DNA of 64,000 nucleotides from an uncultured Pelagibacteraceae bacterium. GTDB taxonomy: Bacteria > Pseudomonadota > Alphaproteobacteria > Pelagibacterales > Pelagibacteraceae. The position numbers and the translations under genes were made by a program. A model generated the notes under the pieces. It saw nothing but the letters and a program-made list of their open reading frames with translations, was not told where the DNA came from and searched no databases. Every line of letters starts with the position of its first letter. The stretch's first letter is position 1. Positions 20,597 to 28,763 of the stretch are shown here, one piece after another. The stretch lies in contig CACORJ010000006.1 in NCBI GenBank assembly GCA_902629575.1, forward strand, positions 1 to 64,000, written 5' to 3'.

Positions 20597-21434
20597 CTAA
20601 ATTTATTTCTTCATTAATTAAATTATGATTATGTTGCATTTGATCATATTTTCCATTTTTAAATAATAATTTAATCAAGTCAAAAATTGAGAGAAAAGTC
20701 TCAAACATTTTTTCTAAGTTTGAAACATATATCTTTCCTGAATTTTTATAATTTTCTAAATTTTTTGTGTTTAAAATTTTATGTCCTATTTTTCTATAAA
20801 CTCTCCTAGCAACTAAAATAGAAAAACGGAAACCTATTGGTATATCCTTAATTGAATAAAATGAATTTTCATAAAAAGTTTCAGCAAGTTTGATAGTTGA
20901 TGAAATTTTTTCAAAACTTTCATCAATGTAAAAACGATTATTTTTTGCATCTTCAATAACATCTCTTGATATATTGGTAAGCTGCATTGCAATTCCAAGA
21001 TCAATAGCCGATTTAAGAGAATTTCTTTTATTAACTTTTAAAATTTTTGCCATCATTAACCCAACAGTTCCGGCTACTTGATATGAATAAATTAAAAGAT
21101 CTTTTTTTGAGTCTAATTTTACTTCTGTTTTTATGTCTGATTTTATACCTAATAATAAATCTTGAACAACTTTTATAGATATCTCGAACTCCTCGATAAG
21201 ACTCCACATATTTTTGATTATAGAATTTTTAAAATTTTTTTTATGAAAATCGTTTTCGAATTGAGTAAATTTTTTTAATTTATTTTCTATTCCCTCTTCA
21301 TCATCTGCAATATTGTCTGCAACTCTACAAAAATCATACAAAGCTGAACATTCTTTAAATTTTTCTTTAGGCAAAAAATAACCTGCCCAACTAAATGATT
21401 TAGCGTAAACTGATAGATAGCTTGTATTAGACAT
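20583..21434 (-). CDS. crtB: Phytoene synthase
   Basis: The 283-residue trans-isoprenyl diphosphate synthase has both Asp-rich motifs (DFCRVADNIADDEEG and NISRDVIEDAKNNRFYI) plus SFSWAGYFLPKEK at the N-terminus. It condenses two GGPP to phytoene. It shares one base with crtI (TAATG) and 14 bp with crtY. GGPP synthase (crtE) is not in the window, so GGPP must come from a prenyl synthase encoded elsewhere. Confidence 0.95.
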   Translation of the reverse strand: MSNTSYLSVYAKSFSWAGYFLPKEKFKECSALYDFCRVADNIADDEEGIENKLKKFTQFENDFHKKNFKNSIIKNMWSLIEEFEISIKVVQDLLLGIKSDIKTEVKLDSKKDLLIYSYQVAGTVGLMMAKILKVNKRNSLKSAIDLGIAMQLTNISRDVIEDAKNNRFYIDESFEKISSTIKLAETFYENSFYSIKDIPIGFRFSILVARRVYRKIGHKILNTKNLENYKNSGKIYVSNLEKMFETFLSIFDLIKLLFKNGKYDQMQHNHNLINEEINLDERI

Positions 21435-22894
21435 TACAGAATTTTATCTAATACTTTTGCTGACGAAAGCACTCCAGGCACCCCAGCACCTGGATGAGTG
21501 CCTGCTCCCACAAAATAAAGTCCATCGTATATTTCAGATTTATTGTGAAATCTAAAATAAGCAGATTGTGAAAACTTTGGTTGGATTGAAAAACCAGATC
21601 CATGTTTGGTATTTAAATCATTTTCAAAGTAATCTGGCGTTAGATAAAAATCTTCAACAATGTTTTCACCAAGTTTCGGCATAAGATCCCTTTCCATTTT
21701 ATTAATCACTAAATTTTTCATTTTTTCACCTTCGATTGACCAATCAATTTTTGATTGATTATTTGGAACCGGAACCAAAACATAAAAACAATCTTGTCCT
21801 GAGGGAGCCATTGATCTATCAGTTGCAGATGGACGGTGAAGGTAATAACTAATATCGTTATTTAGTTTTTTGTTGTCAAATATATCATCGAGATGTTCTT
21901 TATATTTATTTCCAAATTTTATTGTGTGGTGTTCAACGTTTTCATATCTTTTTTTAGTTCCAAAATAATAAACAAATAGTCCCATTGAATATTCCATCCG
22001 ATTTTTTTTCCATTTAAAAAGAAATGAATTGTTAGTATTTTCATTTAACATTTTTTCATAAACTGCAGGTGGGTCCGCATTACATATTACATTATTAGAA
22101 TTTATAATAGTTTGATCATTAAGTTGAACACCAGTAATCTTTTTTTTATCTGAAATAATTTTTGTTACTTCATAACCTTTGATTACTTCAATTCCCTCTT
22201 CATCCATTAATTTTTCAAAACCTTTTATTATGTTTCCAGTTCCCCCCATTGAATAATGGATTCCCCATTTTTTTTCTAAATATAAAATTAGTCCATAAAT
22301 AGAGGTGGTTGTAAATGGATTTCCACCAACTAAGAGGGGATGCATACTTAACATTCTTCTTAATTTCTCATTTTTTATATAGGATGAAACTAATGAATAG
22401 ACTGATTTGTAACTTTTAAGTTTTAAAAGAGCTGGTAATTGTTGCATCATCACAAAAGGTTTGTCAAATGGGACGTCTGCTAGTTCAGTGAAACCTTTAT
22501 CAAAAATTTTTTTGGTAAAATCCACAAGTTTTTCGTAGCCAACTACATCTTCTTTGGAGATTTCCTTAATCTGTCTTTTCATTTCTATTTCATCTCCAGA
22601 GTAATTAAATTTAGTCTTATCCTCAAAAATAAACTGATACCAAATCTTCAAAGGAGCTATATCTATGTAATGTTTTGGATTTTTATTAAATAATTCAAAC
22701 AATTCTTTAATTAAGTAGGGTGCTGTAATTACTGTTGGCCCTCCGTCATATATGAAGCCATTTCTTTTAAATACTCTTGCTCTTCCACCTAGATCTGGAT
22801 GTTTTTCAATTAAAGTTACATCATGGCCTTTTGCTTTAAGTCGAAGAGCAGCTGCTATTCCTCCAAAACCTGAGCCAATTACAATAGATTTCAT
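21434..22894 (-). CDS. crtI: Phytoene desaturase
   Basis: The 486-residue FAD enzyme has an N-terminal dinucleotide fold VIGSGFGGIAAALRLKAKGH, then DLGGRARVFKRNGFIYDGGP, and the C-terminal CrtI motif FVGAGTHPGAGVPGVLSSA. It introduces double bonds into phytoene, giving lycopene for CrtY. It is the first gene of the crt cluster, with 40 bp between it and the end of atpF. Whether it has its own promoter or is read through from the ATP synthase genes cannot be settled from sequence. Confidence 0.95.
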   Translation of the reverse strand: MKSIVIGSGFGGIAAALRLKAKGHDVTLIEKHPDLGGRARVFKRNGFIYDGGPTVITAPYLIKELFELFNKNPKHYIDIAPLKIWYQFIFEDKTKFNYSGDEIEMKRQIKEISKEDVVGYEKLVDFTKKIFDKGFTELADVPFDKPFVMMQQLPALLKLKSYKSVYSLVSSYIKNEKLRRMLSMHPLLVGGNPFTTTSIYGLILYLEKKWGIHYSMGGTGNIIKGFEKLMDEEGIEVIKGYEVTKIISDKKKITGVQLNDQTIINSNNVICNADPPAVYEKMLNENTNNSFLFKWKKNRMEYSMGLFVYYFGTKKRYENVEHHTIKFGNKYKEHLDDIFDNKKLNNDISYYLHRPSATDRSMAPSGQDCFYVLVPVPNNQSKIDWSIEGEKMKNLVINKMERDLMPKLGENIVEDFYLTPDYFENDLNTKHGSGFSIQPKFSQSAYFRFHNKSEIYDGLYFVGAGTHPGAGVPGVLSSAKVLDKIL

Positions 22895-22934
22895 TTTTAT
22901 AATTTATAGTTTTTTTAGAAAAAATGTAAGCGTA

Positions 22935-23432
22935 TTATGAGTTTATTTTTTTAAACTCTTCTTTTGTCTCATCTAAATTTTTTTGAAATAGTACATCTAA
23001 CTTAGACTTATCAACTGAAGTAGTGATAATCTTTTTAACTGAATCAACGGCCACTTTGACTGAGGCATCTTTTATTTCTTTAATCGCAGCTTCCTTCATT
23101 TGACTGATTTTGTTCTCAGCTAAATTTTTTTTAATCTCAGATGATTTATGAAAATTATCGTTTAAATCGATTATAAGTTTATCACTATCTTTCTTAGCTT
23201 CCTCAAGAATATTTTTACTTACTGATTCAGCCGTGTCTAATTTTTTTTGGGCTTTATCTAATAATGTTTTGGCCTCAGCTCTTAATTTTTCACTTTCACT
23301 AATTTCATTTTTTATATCAGAAATTAATTTATCTAAAATTGAATTAATCTTTTGAGGAATTTTTAAATAGATAAGTCCACCAAAAAATATTATGAAAGAA
23401 ACTGCTACCCAGAAAGTTGCATCAAGAGCCAT
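22935..23432 (-). CDS. atpF: F0F1 ATP synthase subunit b
   Basis: This is one of two b-type subunits. An N-terminal membrane helix (ATFWVAVSFIIFFGGLIYL) is followed by a long charged coiled coil forming the peripheral stalk. I start at ATG 23432 (MALDATFWV, 165 residues) because the upstream in-frame codon at 23447 is GTG, the ATG start fits the family, and a GGGGA lies 8-9 bases before it. The start lies 11 bp inside the end of the b' gene. It is the last gene of the F0 operon and is followed by crtI after 40 bp. Confidence 0.93.
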   Translation of the reverse strand: MALDATFWVAVSFIIFFGGLIYLKIPQKINSILDKLISDIKNEISESEKLRAEAKTLLDKAQKKLDTAESVSKNILEEAKKDSDKLIIDLNDNFHKSSEIKKNLAENKISQMKEAAIKEIKDASVKVAVDSVKKIITTSVDKSKLDVLFQKNLDETKEEFKKINS

Positions 23433-24012
23433 AATATTTATCCCCACTTTTCTTTGTTAGATCTTCAATAATTGCGGAAAGGCTGCTATTATTTATATCG
23501 GCTCCAATCAATTTTTTAACAATTTCAGAAGACGTTTCAATTGCAATTTTATTAATTTTTTCGGGAGCTCCTTTTCTTAATAATTCAATTTCTTTCTCAG
23601 CCTTTTTAATTTCATCATCAATTTGATTATCTAAAACTTCTTTTTTAGAATTTATATCTTTAAGAGCTTTATCTCGTGCATCCCTAAAAATATCTTTTGC
23701 TTTCAACTTTGTTTTAAGAATAATTTGATCGTATTCTTTTTGTTTATTTTCGCTACTTTCTCTTTGTTTTTCTGCTGCCTCAATATTCTCTTGTATTTGT
23801 GATTTTCTAAGTTCTAGATTTGCACTTATCTTTGGTAGAATTAATTTAGATAGAATTATATATAAAGTACCAAAGGTTAACGTAAGCCAGAATATTTGTG
23901 AAATCCAAAACTCAGGATTTAATTGAGGCATACCACCACTTTCAGCACCAAAAACTTCTTTCAGAAAAAAGAAATTAAAAAATATAAACTGAAAAAATAT
24001 TTTTTTAATCAT
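23422..24012 (-). CDS. atpG: F0F1 ATP synthase subunit b'
   Basis: The 196-residue protein has an N-terminal hydrophobic leader (residues 4-21), a membrane segment in NPEFWISQIFWLTLTFGTLYIIL, and a long Lys/Glu-rich coiled coil. Having two distinct b-type genes (b and b') in the order c-b'-b is characteristic of alphaproteobacteria and phototrophs, whose stalk is a b/b' heterodimer. The N-terminal leader before the membrane helix is common for b'. It is separated from atpE by 3 bp. Confidence 0.91.
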   Translation of the reverse strand: MIKKIFFQFIFFNFFFLKEVFGAESGGMPQLNPEFWISQIFWLTLTFGTLYIILSKLILPKISANLELRKSQIQENIEAAEKQRESSENKQKEYDQIILKTKLKAKDIFRDARDKALKDINSKKEVLDNQIDDEIKKAEKEIELLRKGAPEKINKIAIETSSEIVKKLIGADINNSSLSAIIEDLTKKSGDKYYGS

Positions 24013-24015
24013 TTT

Positions 24016-24243
24016 TTAAAATGCAAAAAGAATGATTAACGCTACTACTAATCCAAACAATCCAGTTGCTTCTGCAAGAGCAAATCCTAAAAGCAAATTA
24101 GGAAACTGTTTCTGTGCTGCAGAAGGGTTTCTCATTGCTCCTGATAAATAATTTCCAAATATTATTCCAATACCAACCCCGGCACCAGCTAGAGCAATGG
24201 CTGCTAAACCTGCCCCTATCATTTTTGCTGCTTCTAATTCCAT
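24016..24243 (-). CDS. atpE: F0F1 ATP synthase subunit c
   Basis: The 75-residue hairpin has helix 1 with the Gly-rich AGAGVGIGIIFG, the polar loop RNPSAAQKQ, and helix 2 with the ion-carrying Glu58 in LAEATGLFGLVVAL. The residue after the Glu is Ala, and helix 1 lacks the Gln seen in Na+-binding rings, so a proton ring is inferred. The gene carries a perfect Shine-Dalgarno AGGAGG five bases before its ATG, unlike most genes here, fitting the 8-15 copies of c needed per complex. Confidence 0.96.
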   Translation of the reverse strand: MELEAAKMIGAGLAAIALAGAGVGIGIIFGNYLSGAMRNPSAAQKQFPNLLLGFALAEATGLFGLVVALIILFAF

Positions 24244-24248
24244 TATAT

Positions 24249-24254
24249 CCTCCT
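24249..24254 (-). promoter_or_regulatory. Perfect Shine-Dalgarno of atpE
   Basis: On the minus strand the sequence is AGGAGG followed by a 5-base spacer and the atpE ATG. It sits in the 18-bp gap between atpB and atpE. Most genes in this window have weak or no purine-rich site, so this one stands out and probably raises translation of subunit c relative to a, b and b' from the same mRNA. Confidence 0.8.
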
Positions 24255-24261
24255 ATGTTAA

Positions 24262-24996
24262 TTAATGGTGTAAATTTAATGCATCATTTAAATAGATGCA
24301 GGTTAAGATTGCAAAAACATATGCCTGAAGAAAAGCAACTAAGATCTCCAAACCAGTTAAAGCAACCGAAAAACTCAGTGGAAGCCATCCACCAATTATT
24401 CCGAGACTTACTACAAAGCCTCCGAAAACTTTCATCATAGTATGACCTGCCATCATGTTCGCAAAAAGCCTTACAGATAAGCTTATAGGCCTACTTAAGT
24501 ATGATATAATTTCAATGATAATAATTAATGGCAATAAAACTATTGGAACACCGCTAGGCACAAATAATTTTAAATAGCCAAAACCATGTTTGATAAAACC
24601 AATAATTGTTACGCCAATAAAAATAAAAGCTGCTAGAACGAAAGTCACAATGATGTGACTTGTAACAGTAAAAGTATAAGGTATCATTCCGAACATATTG
24701 CAAAAAAGGACAAACATAAATAATGAAAATATAAAGGAAAAATAAGGTTTAGCTTTAGACCCCGCTGTATCGTTTATCATTTTTGATACAAAAGAGTAAC
24801 TTAATTCGCCAAGAAGTTGGATTTTATTGGGTAATATTGAGTTTTTTTTAGAACCAAAATTAAAGATTATTAAAATAGCCATAGAACTTATAACCATGAA
24901 TAAACTTGCATTTGTAAAAGAAATATCAAATGCGCCTATTTTTATTTCGGGTCCAATTCTATAAACTTCGAATTGGGTCATTGGATTTGCTGCCAT
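24262..24996 (-). CDS. atpB: F0F1 ATP synthase subunit a
   Basis: The 244-residue membrane protein has five to six helices. The essential Arg is in LSVRLFANMMAGHTMM, and the C-terminal helix includes LEILVAFLQAYVFAILTCIYL with the conserved Gln. It forms the proton half-channels against the c-ring. The N-terminus MTQFEVYRI is typical of alphaproteobacteria. It is the second gene of the atpI-B-E-F'-F operon, 8 bp after atpI. The F1 genes are not in the window; alphaproteobacteria usually keep the two operons apart. Confidence 0.96.
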   Translation of the reverse strand: MAANPMTQFEVYRIGPEIKIGAFDISFTNASLFMVISSMAILIIFNFGSKKNSILPNKIQLLGELSYSFVSKMINDTAGSKAKPYFSFIFSLFMFVLFCNMFGMIPYTFTVTSHIIVTFVLAAFIFIGVTIIGFIKHGFGYLKLFVPSGVPIVLLPLIIIIEIISYLSRPISLSVRLFANMMAGHTMMKVFGGFVVSLGIIGGWLPLSFSVALTGLEILVAFLQAYVFAILTCIYLNDALNLHH

Positions 24997-25004
24997 AAAT
25001 AAAT

Positions 25005-25280
25005 CTATTTTTGCATGTTTTTAGCTGATCTAACTACATTTATTATACCTGCAATTACACCAACAAAAAAAAAAATTATTATTAACCATGGCTTAGTACC
25101 AAAGGTCTTGTCTAAAATAAACCCAATAATTGTCCCCACCACAACGGCTGAAACGAGTTCTGTACTGAGTTTAAAAGCAGCACCAATAGACGATGAATTT
25201 TGGTTCTTTGTACCTTGATTTTTCCTCAAAATCTTATTTTTTGCAATCTGTAAGCGAGTTTTAAACTGATCTTTAGTCAT
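25005..25280 (-). CDS. atpI: ATP synthase accessory protein AtpI/AtpZ-like
   Basis: The 91-residue protein has a basic N-terminal stretch of about 30 residues and two membrane helices (ELVSAVVVGTIIGFILDK and PWLIIIFFFVGVIAGIINVV). The GxxxGxxxD pattern and position just before atpB match the AtpI/AtpZ family, which helps assemble the c-ring or carries magnesium in some bacteria. It is 5 bp after smc on the same strand, so the F0 operon may be read through from smc. Confidence 0.88.
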   Translation of the reverse strand: MTKDQFKTRLQIAKNKILRKNQGTKNQNSSSIGAAFKLSTELVSAVVVGTIIGFILDKTFGTKPWLIIIFFFVGVIAGIINVVRSAKNMQK

Positions 25281-25285
25281 ATATT

Positions 25286-27682
25286 TTAAGCGACCATACT
25301 CTCAGCTTTTTGAAGATCTACTGCTACTAACTGACTTATGCCTTTCTCCGGCATTGTCACTCCATAAAGTCTATCCATTTTTGACATTGTTAAGGCGTGG
25401 TGGGTTACAATAATGAACCTAGTATTTGTAATTTTAGTTAATTCATCTAATAAGCCACAAAATCTTGTAACATTTGCATCATCAAGAGGAGCGTCAACCT
25501 CGTCTAAAACACAAATAGGCGAGGGATTTGTTAAGAAAACTGCAAATATTAATGATAGCGCTGTTAAAGCTTGCTCCCCCCCAGATAATAATGTGATTGA
25601 TTGTAGTCTTTTACCAGGAGGACTCACTAACATTTCTAATCCTGCCTCTAAAGGATCATCCGAGTCAACCAATTCTAGCTTTGCATTACCTCCATTAAAT
25701 AGTTTTGTATAAACTTCATTGAATTTTCTATTAACTTTTTCAAACGCTTCGATTAATCTTTCCCTGCCTTTTTGATTTAGTTCATTGATACTTTCTTTAA
25801 GTTTAACTATAGCTGTTACCAAATCTGATCGATCTTGCTCCATTTTTTTAATTTCTATTTCATACTTATTAGTTTCTTCATCAGCTTTTAAATTAACTGA
25901 TCCTAATTTTTCTCTTACTTGTTTTTTTTTGTCTAATAAATCTTCTTGGTCAACATGATTTGGTAGCTCATCAATACCATTTAAATTTGAATTTTCTAGA
26001 ATGTTATCTTCGGTTAAATTAAGTTCCGAACTTATTCTATCTAATAAATCTGATTTTCTTTTATTCAAACCTTCAATAGTGGCACCAGAACTTGCTTTTC
26101 TTTCTCTTATTTGAATTGATTGTTCTTGGATTTCATTCAGTTGCGCCCTTAAGATCTTTATATTTTCATCAGTTACATCTATTATTTTTTCAATTTCAGT
26201 TTTTTCTTGATTAGAAATTCTTAGACTTTCTGAAATTTGACCTTTTTTTTCTGCTTGTATTTTTGGCTGATTATCTAATTTTTCTAATTGAATATTAAAT
26301 TTATTTTTTCTTTCTGAAAGTTCGTTAACCATTTTTTCAGAATTTAAAAGTAAGTTTTTCCAACTGTCGATTTCTTTTTCGATAATCTTTATTCTTTCAT
26401 TTCTTTTAATGGACTCATTTTTAATATTACGATTTTTGCTATATGTATCAGCATAGATTTCTATACTACTCTCAAAAATATTTAGTGCACTCAGGGCATC
26501 CTGGTTTTGTTTACTAGAAATTAGGTTTCTTAGATTATCTATTTCTTTTTTTAATTTATTTTTTGATAAATCTAAATCTTCGTTGGACTGTTTTTCGGTT
26601 TCATAATATTTTGAGTCAATTTGTATAAGGTCATTTTTTTCTTCTTTAAGCCTTTTTTCATTTGAATTTGCATCTATTATTATTCCATTTTCTCTAGAAA
26701 TATCTTCATCTAATGTTTGTAAAGATTTTTTACTATTTTCTATTTCTTGTTGTGTCCTAGTATTTTCTTCATCAAGATTTTGAAGTTCTAAATTAAGTCT
26801 TTGAACTTTTGATAAATTCTCAATATTTTTTTCTCGGAGTGGCCTTACTTTTTCTGTTTCTAATTTTATTTGCTTTTCAAGTTCGCTAATTTTATCATTA
26901 TAGCCTGACACTTCTCCCTCAGCTTCTGTATTGATTTCATTTTCAATCCTAATCTCCTTATCAATTTCAATTAATCTCAAATAATAAAGTCCTGCTTCAA
27001 TTTTTTTTATTTCTTCAGAGATTAGTTTATATTTTGTAGCCTCTTCAGCCTGTTTTTGAAGATTAGCTAACTGTCTTTCTTGTTGTCTCCTTAGCTCATC
27101 AGCTCTTTTTAGATTGTTTTCTGCTGCACCTAATCTTAATTCCGCTTCATGTCTTCTAACATGAAGTCCAGAAATCCCAGCAGCTTCCTCTAAAATTGCC
27201 CTTCTATCCGTTGGTTTAGCAGTTACAATTGCTCCAATACGACCCTGACTGATCATGGATGGTGAATGAGCGCCAGTTGATAAATCAGCAAAAAACATCT
27301 GAGTATCTCTTGCTCTAACCTCTCTATCGTTTATATAAAACTTTGAGCCTTTGTCTCTCTCAATTTTTCTTCTAATATTTATTTCATTTAATTCTCTATA
27401 TTGGATAGGCCCATCATTATTGTTATTACTAACTGAGACTGAAACTTCAGCAATATTTTTTGAGGCTTTATTTGAAGTGCCGGAAAATATCACGTCCTCC
27501 ATACCAGAACCCCTCATACTCTTCGCAGACGTTTCGCCCATAACCCATCTTAAAGACTCTACAATATTTGATTTACCACATCCATTTGGACCAACAATAC
27601 CAGTCAAACCGTTTTCAATTAAGAAATTAGTTTTATCAGCAAAAGATTTAAATCCATTTAATTGGATTTTTTTAAACTCCAT
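25286..27682 (-). CDS. smc: Chromosome segregation ATPase SMC, short form without a visible hinge
   Basis: The 798-residue protein has an SMC N-terminal head with Walker A GPNGCGKSN (residues 31-39) and a C-terminal head with signature LSGGEQALTALSL (from about 699) and Walker B ICVLDEVDAPLDDAN. Between them (about 170-640) is nearly continuous Lys/Glu/Asn-rich coiled coil. Standard bacterial SMC is about 1150-1200 residues with a Gly-rich hinge in the middle; I see no hinge-like globular segment here. Both ends are intact, so this is an internal loss and not truncation. SMC organises newly replicated DNA from parS sites. ScpA and ScpB are not in the window. Confidence 0.92.
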   Translation of the reverse strand: MEFKKIQLNGFKSFADKTNFLIENGLTGIVGPNGCGKSNIVESLRWVMGETSAKSMRGSGMEDVIFSGTSNKASKNIAEVSVSVSNNNNDGPIQYRELNEINIRRKIERDKGSKFYINDREVRARDTQMFFADLSTGAHSPSMISQGRIGAIVTAKPTDRRAILEEAAGISGLHVRRHEAELRLGAAENNLKRADELRRQQERQLANLQKQAEEATKYKLISEEIKKIEAGLYYLRLIEIDKEIRIENEINTEAEGEVSGYNDKISELEKQIKLETEKVRPLREKNIENLSKVQRLNLELQNLDEENTRTQQEIENSKKSLQTLDEDISRENGIIIDANSNEKRLKEEKNDLIQIDSKYYETEKQSNEDLDLSKNKLKKEIDNLRNLISSKQNQDALSALNIFESSIEIYADTYSKNRNIKNESIKRNERIKIIEKEIDSWKNLLLNSEKMVNELSERKNKFNIQLEKLDNQPKIQAEKKGQISESLRISNQEKTEIEKIIDVTDENIKILRAQLNEIQEQSIQIRERKASSGATIEGLNKRKSDLLDRISSELNLTEDNILENSNLNGIDELPNHVDQEDLLDKKKQVREKLGSVNLKADEETNKYEIEIKKMEQDRSDLVTAIVKLKESINELNQKGRERLIEAFEKVNRKFNEVYTKLFNGGNAKLELVDSDDPLEAGLEMLVSPPGKRLQSITLLSGGEQALTALSLIFAVFLTNPSPICVLDEVDAPLDDANVTRFCGLLDELTKITNTRFIIVTHHALTMSKMDRLYGVTMPEKGISQLVAVDLQKAESMVA

Positions 27683-27690
27683 AAGTTAAC

Positions 27691-28278
27691 TTATATCAGT
27701 TTTTCTAAAGTTTTTTTTAAATTTTTGTAATTAAGAGTTTTTTCAAACTTTTTGTTATTAATAATTATCGTAGGAGTAGCATTTACCTTAAATTTCTTAG
27801 CTCCCTCGATTCGATCGTTTAAAATAAAGTTCTCGATATTCTTATTGGTTGTGCACTCATTGTAGTTTAGATTAAATCCTTCTGACTTTACAACTTTTTT
27901 TAAGTTTTCATTAATATCCTCTATTGATTTGCCTTTGACCCATTTTGATTGGTTTAAAAATAAACTTTCTAAAATTTTTGAATTACCATCATTTTTACAT
28001 TGGGATAATTTTGATGCATTAAAAGCTGCTATATCTAACGGAAAATGTCTAAATTCTATTTTTGCTAATCCAGTATCTATATATTCTCTTTTTAATTCAG
28101 GAAAAATATTGATATGAAAGCTTGCACAATGACTACAAGTTAGAGACTCATATGCAATAATTGTAATCTTTGCATTTTCATTTCCTATTTTTATTCTCTT
28201 TATTTCTTTCGAGCCATCAGCTACACTAAGAGAAATTTGAAAGAATAAAATTATTAATATTATTATTGTTTTTTTCAT
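27691..28278 (-). CDS. DsbA-family periplasmic thiol:disulfide protein
   Basis: The 195-residue precursor has a signal peptide (residues 1-20, ending SLSVA), then a thioredoxin domain with the active site Cys48-Ser-His-Cys51 in LTCSHCASFH and the cis-Pro loop VNATPTIII. The inserted helical domain is as in DsbA/BdbD (thioredoxin_4 class). It probably oxidises or shuffles periplasmic disulfides, or serves cytochrome maturation. Its start overlaps the dciA stop by 4 bp, and smc follows 8 bp later. Donor or partner (DsbB) is not in the window. Confidence 0.87.
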   Translation of the reverse strand: MKKTIIILIILFFQISLSVADGSKEIKRIKIGNENAKITIIAYESLTCSHCASFHINIFPELKREYIDTGLAKIEFRHFPLDIAAFNASKLSQCKNDGNSKILESLFLNQSKWVKGKSIEDINENLKKVVKSEGFNLNYNECTTNKNIENFILNDRIEGAKKFKVNATPTIIINNKKFEKTLNYKNLKKTLEKLI

Positions 28279-28763
28279 TTTTGTTTAAAGACTCTTGCAA
28301 ATTCTATTAAAGACTTTTTAATTTTATCATTTTTAATATCTTTAATTTTACTTTGATATTTCTTTAATGTCACATTAATTTCTTTATTCTTATTATTAGA
28401 TAATACTTCTTTGCTATCGTCAAAGCTAATAGCTTTTATTCTTTCTACAACGTCATATCCAAAAAAACTGTTCATCTTATCTAAGATTGTTTTTTTTGAA
28501 TATTCCATCTCAACCTCATGCCCTCTTTTTACCATTACCACTAGAGTACTTACCCCGAATCTGTTAGAATTTTTGAATGATTTAGGAAAACAAATTTTAA
28601 AAAGATCTTTTCCAACTAAATATTTCCAATTATTTAAAGTTTGAGAATAAATATGACCTTTTTTATTAATAATTTTTTTTATATTTTTTGGTAAAGTATC
28701 TTTAAATGATCTTAAGCCTTGAAAGGCAGCACTTCTCTGCTTAGAATATTTTTTAAATTGCAT
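28275..28763 (-). CDS. DUF721 / DciA-family protein
   Basis: The 162-residue protein begins KYSKQRSAAFQGLRSF and contains the DUF721 core NNWKYLVGKDLFKICFPKSF, followed by a beta segment with VSTLVVMVKRGHEVEMEYSK and a charged C-terminal tail. DUF721 includes DciA, the ancestral loader of replicative helicase DnaB in bacteria without DnaC. That role here is inferred from the family. Its ATG is back to back with the mutY ATG (CATATG at 28761-28766), so promoters for both must lie inside the other gene. Confidence 0.8.
   Translation of the reverse strand: MQFKKYSKQRSAAFQGLRSFKDTLPKNIKKIINKKGHIYSQTLNNWKYLVGKDLFKICFPKSFKNSNRFGVSTLVVMVKRGHEVEMEYSKKTILDKMNSFFGYDVVERIKAISFDDSKEVLSNNKNKEINVTLKKYQSKIKDIKNDKIKKSLIEFARVFKQK

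Noticed and set aside
22939-22958. Hairpin GAGTTTA-TTTTTT-TAAACTC at the end of atpF as an intrinsic terminator
   Set aside because: The stem is inside coding sequence, has only two G:C pairs per arm and is not followed by a T tract on the transcribed strand.
24114-24440. Plus-strand 108-residue frame across atpE and atpB
   Set aside because: It is antisense to well-conserved ATP synthase genes and has no recognisable domain.
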